Source: Acidimicrobiaceae bacterium | GTDB lineage: Bacteria > Actinomycetota > Acidimicrobiia > Acidimicrobiales > RAAP-2 | Direction of reading: 5' to 3' | Assembly: GCA_003151555.1 (NCBI GenBank) | Contig: PLXU01000134.1 | Location: 157 to 6,851 of the forward strand | Length of the DNA: 6,695 bases | Shown here: positions 5,488 to 6,695 of the stretch, in pieces | Numbering within the stretch: the stretch's first letter is position 1 | How the letters are laid out: each line of letters starts with the position of its first letter | The notes under the pieces: generated by a model | Seen by the model: the letters and a program-made list of their open reading frames with translations, nothing else | What the model was told of the DNA's origin: nothing | Databases searched by the model: none | Made by a program: the position numbers and the translations under genes

Positions 5488-6513
5488 ATGCGCGTCGCCA
5501 TTATTGGAGCCACCGGACAGGTGGGTACGGTCATGCGCACGGTGCTGAGCGAGCGTAACTTTCCCGTCAACGAGATTCGTTTCTTCAGTTCGGCCCGTTC
5601 GGCCGGCACCAAGCTGGAGTGGAAGGGCGAGTCCATCGAGGTCGAGGACGCTGAGGGAGCTGATTTCAGCGGCATCGAGATTGCCCTGGCCTCGTCGGGC
5701 GCCATCTCATCGAGAGTGCTCGCCCCGAGACTGGTGAGCGCGGGGGCGATTGTCATTGACAACTCCTCGGCGTGGCGAATGGATAAGGACGTGCCGCTGG
5801 TCGTGCCCGAAGTGAACGGCCATGCACTTCGGTCGATCCCCAAGGGAATCGTGGCCAACCCCAACTGCACCACCATGGCGGCCATGCCCGTGCTCAAACC
5901 GTTGCACGTCGCGGCAGGGCTTCGTTCGCTGACCGTGGCGACCTATCAGGCGGTGAGCGGTTCGGGCCGCGAAGGGGTCGACGAGCTCGCCAGTCAGTTC
6001 GAATCTTCTCTCGAGGGCGACGTGCGGGCCCTCACCTTCGACGGCGGCGCGCTGAGCAGTGACACCGGCCTTAAGTTCCCGACCACCATCGCGCACAACG
6101 TGATTCCTTTGGCCGGAGCGATCGTCGATGATGGTTCGTTCGAAACCGGTGAAGAGCAGAAGCTGCGCTTCGAGAGTCGAAAGATCTTGGAGATTGACGA
6201 CCTGCTGGTCGACGCGACGTGCGTACGGGTTCCCGTGTTTACCGGGCACTCGTTGGCGATCACGGCGAGCTTTGAACGTCCCCTCTCACCAAGTGAAGCG
6301 ATGGCGCTGTTGCAAGACGCGCCCGGGGTCGTGCTGCACGACCTGCCCACGCCGCGCCTAGCCGCCGGCCGCGACGCCACGTACGTCGGGCGAATTCGTC
6401 ACGCCGAAACGGTCGCCAACGGCCTTTCCTTGTTTCTAAGCAGCGACAACTTGCGCAAGGGCGCCGCCCTTAACGCGGTGCAAATCGCCGAAGCGCTCTT
6501 GGCGCTGCGTTAG
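5488..6513 (+). CDS. asd: Aspartate-semialdehyde dehydrogenase
   Basis: This 341-residue cytosolic enzyme reduces aspartyl-4-phosphate to aspartate-4-semialdehyde with NADPH, the step after aspartate kinase and the branch point to lysine/diaminopimelate and to homoserine. GATGQVG (7-13) is the nucleotide-binding loop, and SSARSAG (34-40) with its arginine suits the NADPH phosphate. NPNCTTM (124-130) holds the nucleophile Cys127; Gln154 in YQAVSGSG, Arg247 in CVRVPV and His254 in FTGHS complete the active site, with the same spacings (27 and 7) as Cys135/Gln162 and Arg267/His274 of the E. coli enzyme. The length is typical of the family (about 340-370) and the protein looks intact. It starts 9 bases after lysC, forming the common lysC-asd pair, so its substrate is made by the gene next to it. 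No ribosome site is visible. Its TAG stop overlaps the stop of the convergent phoU-like gene. Confidence 0.96.
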   Translation: MRVAIIGATGQVGTVMRTVLSERNFPVNEIRFFSSARSAGTKLEWKGESIEVEDAEGADFSGIEIALASSGAISSRVLAPRLVSAGAIVIDNSSAWRMDKDVPLVVPEVNGHALRSIPKGIVANPNCTTMAAMPVLKPLHVAAGLRSLTVATYQAVSGSGREGVDELASQFESSLEGDVRALTFDGGALSSDTGLKFPTTIAHNVIPLAGAIVDDGSFETGEEQKLRFESRKILEIDDLLVDATCVRVPVFTGHSLAITASFERPLSPSEAMALLQDAPGVVLHDLPTPRLAAGRDATYVGRIRHAETVANGLSLFLSSDNLRKGAALNAVQIAEALLALR

Positions 6514-6695
6514 TCGCCGCCGTCGCGACCAATCTGGCGGCGCGCCAAGTTGACGCAGTGATCGCCGAAGCGCTCATAGAAACGAGCGATCAATGCCAGT
6601 TCTACGGCCACCGGCAACACCATCGACCCCGACGTCAACTCGGCGGTGAGCGAGACGTGCAGGTCATCGAGTTCGTCGTCGATGTCCTCGATCGC
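6510..6695 (-). CDS. phoU: PhoU-like phosphate regulatory protein (partial, C-terminal end only)
   Basis: The last 61 codons of a minus-strand gene run from the right edge to a TAA at 6510-6512. The segment AVELALIARFYERFGDHCVNLARRQ, split here as AVELALIARFYERF plus GDHCVNLARRQ, matches the final helix of PhoU proteins, whose second helical repeat carries the ER(I/F)GDHxVN metal-binding motif. PhoU links the Pst phosphate transporter to the PhoR-PhoB type two-component system and keeps the regulon off when phosphate is plentiful; it acts at the inner face of the membrane. The acidic stretch IEDIDDELDDLH upstream fits the preceding helix. Only about a quarter of the usual protein (about 215-230 residues) is visible. 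The usual alanine after GDH is Cys here. The protein ends soon after the motif (RRQIGRDGGD), as PhoU proteins do. It is convergent with asd, and their stop codons overlap by 3 bases of the shared TTAG. Confidence 0.85.
   Translation of the reverse strand, partial: AIEDIDDELDDLHVSLTAELTSGSMVLPVAVELALIARFYERFGDHCVNLARRQIGRDGGD

Noticed and set aside
1..6695. A previously undescribed defence, mobile or biosynthetic system.
   Set aside because: Every substantial coding region is assigned to a well-known housekeeping or central-metabolism family. No unassigned gene, integrase, transposase, terminal repeat or anomalous composition was seen.

Overview
The window is a stretch of ordinary, well-ordered chromosome from a GC-rich bacterium, most likely an actinomycete-type organism (Actinomycetota; an Acidimicrobiia-like lineage is a guess from protein resemblance). 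The reasons are an ethylmalonyl-CoA mutase of the MeaA type, a membrane cyclophilin with a basic N-terminus and a Thr-rich linker, a lysC-asd pair in which lysC carries an internal beta-subunit start, and start sites that look leaderless. I see no insertion sequence, phage gene, CRISPR array, tRNA or rRNA, and no clear sign of gene transfer.

Layout. Positions 1-1735 (minus strand) hold almost all of an ethylmalonyl-CoA mutase gene (ecm/meaA) that runs off the left edge inside its B12-binding domain. Directly upstream of it, 20 bases away and on the same strand, is a 3-hydroxybutyryl-CoA dehydrogenase gene (1756-2610); the two look like an operon. A 164-base spacer (2611-2774) with a possible weak terminator and short repeats separates them from two minus-strand cyclophilin genes that are 6 bases apart: a soluble one (2775-3326) and a membrane-anchored one (3333 to about 4196). 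A very short divergent promoter region (about 4197-4254) separates these from plus-strand lysC (4255-5478) and asd (5488-6513). The last 186 bases hold the C-terminal end of a convergent phoU-like gene whose stop codon overlaps the asd stop codon. No gene-free stretch exceeds 300 bases.

How the genes fit together. The dehydrogenase interconverts acetoacetyl-CoA and 3-hydroxybutyryl-CoA, and the mutase rearranges ethylmalonyl-CoA to methylsuccinyl-CoA. Together they point to the ethylmalonyl-CoA pathway of acetyl-CoA assimilation; crotonyl-CoA carboxylase/reductase and the later enzymes would have to lie outside the window. LysC and Asd catalyse the first two steps of the aspartate family pathway (lysine/diaminopimelate, threonine, methionine). 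The cyclophilins are protein-folding catalysts, one cytosolic and one probably acting outside the membrane. PhoU belongs to phosphate-dependent regulation.

The most interesting signals are regulatory: (1) several first-in-unit genes have a TAnnnT hexamer at -12 to -7 (or -13 to -8) from the start codon, as expected for leaderless mRNAs, whereas operon-internal genes have Shine-Dalgarno sequences; (2) lysC has a perfect AGGAGG 8 bases before an internal ATG, indicating a separately translated regulatory beta subunit; (3) the dehydrogenase has an Arg-Ser-Arg motif where NAD-specific relatives usually carry an acidic residue. I did not find a convincing undescribed multi-gene system.
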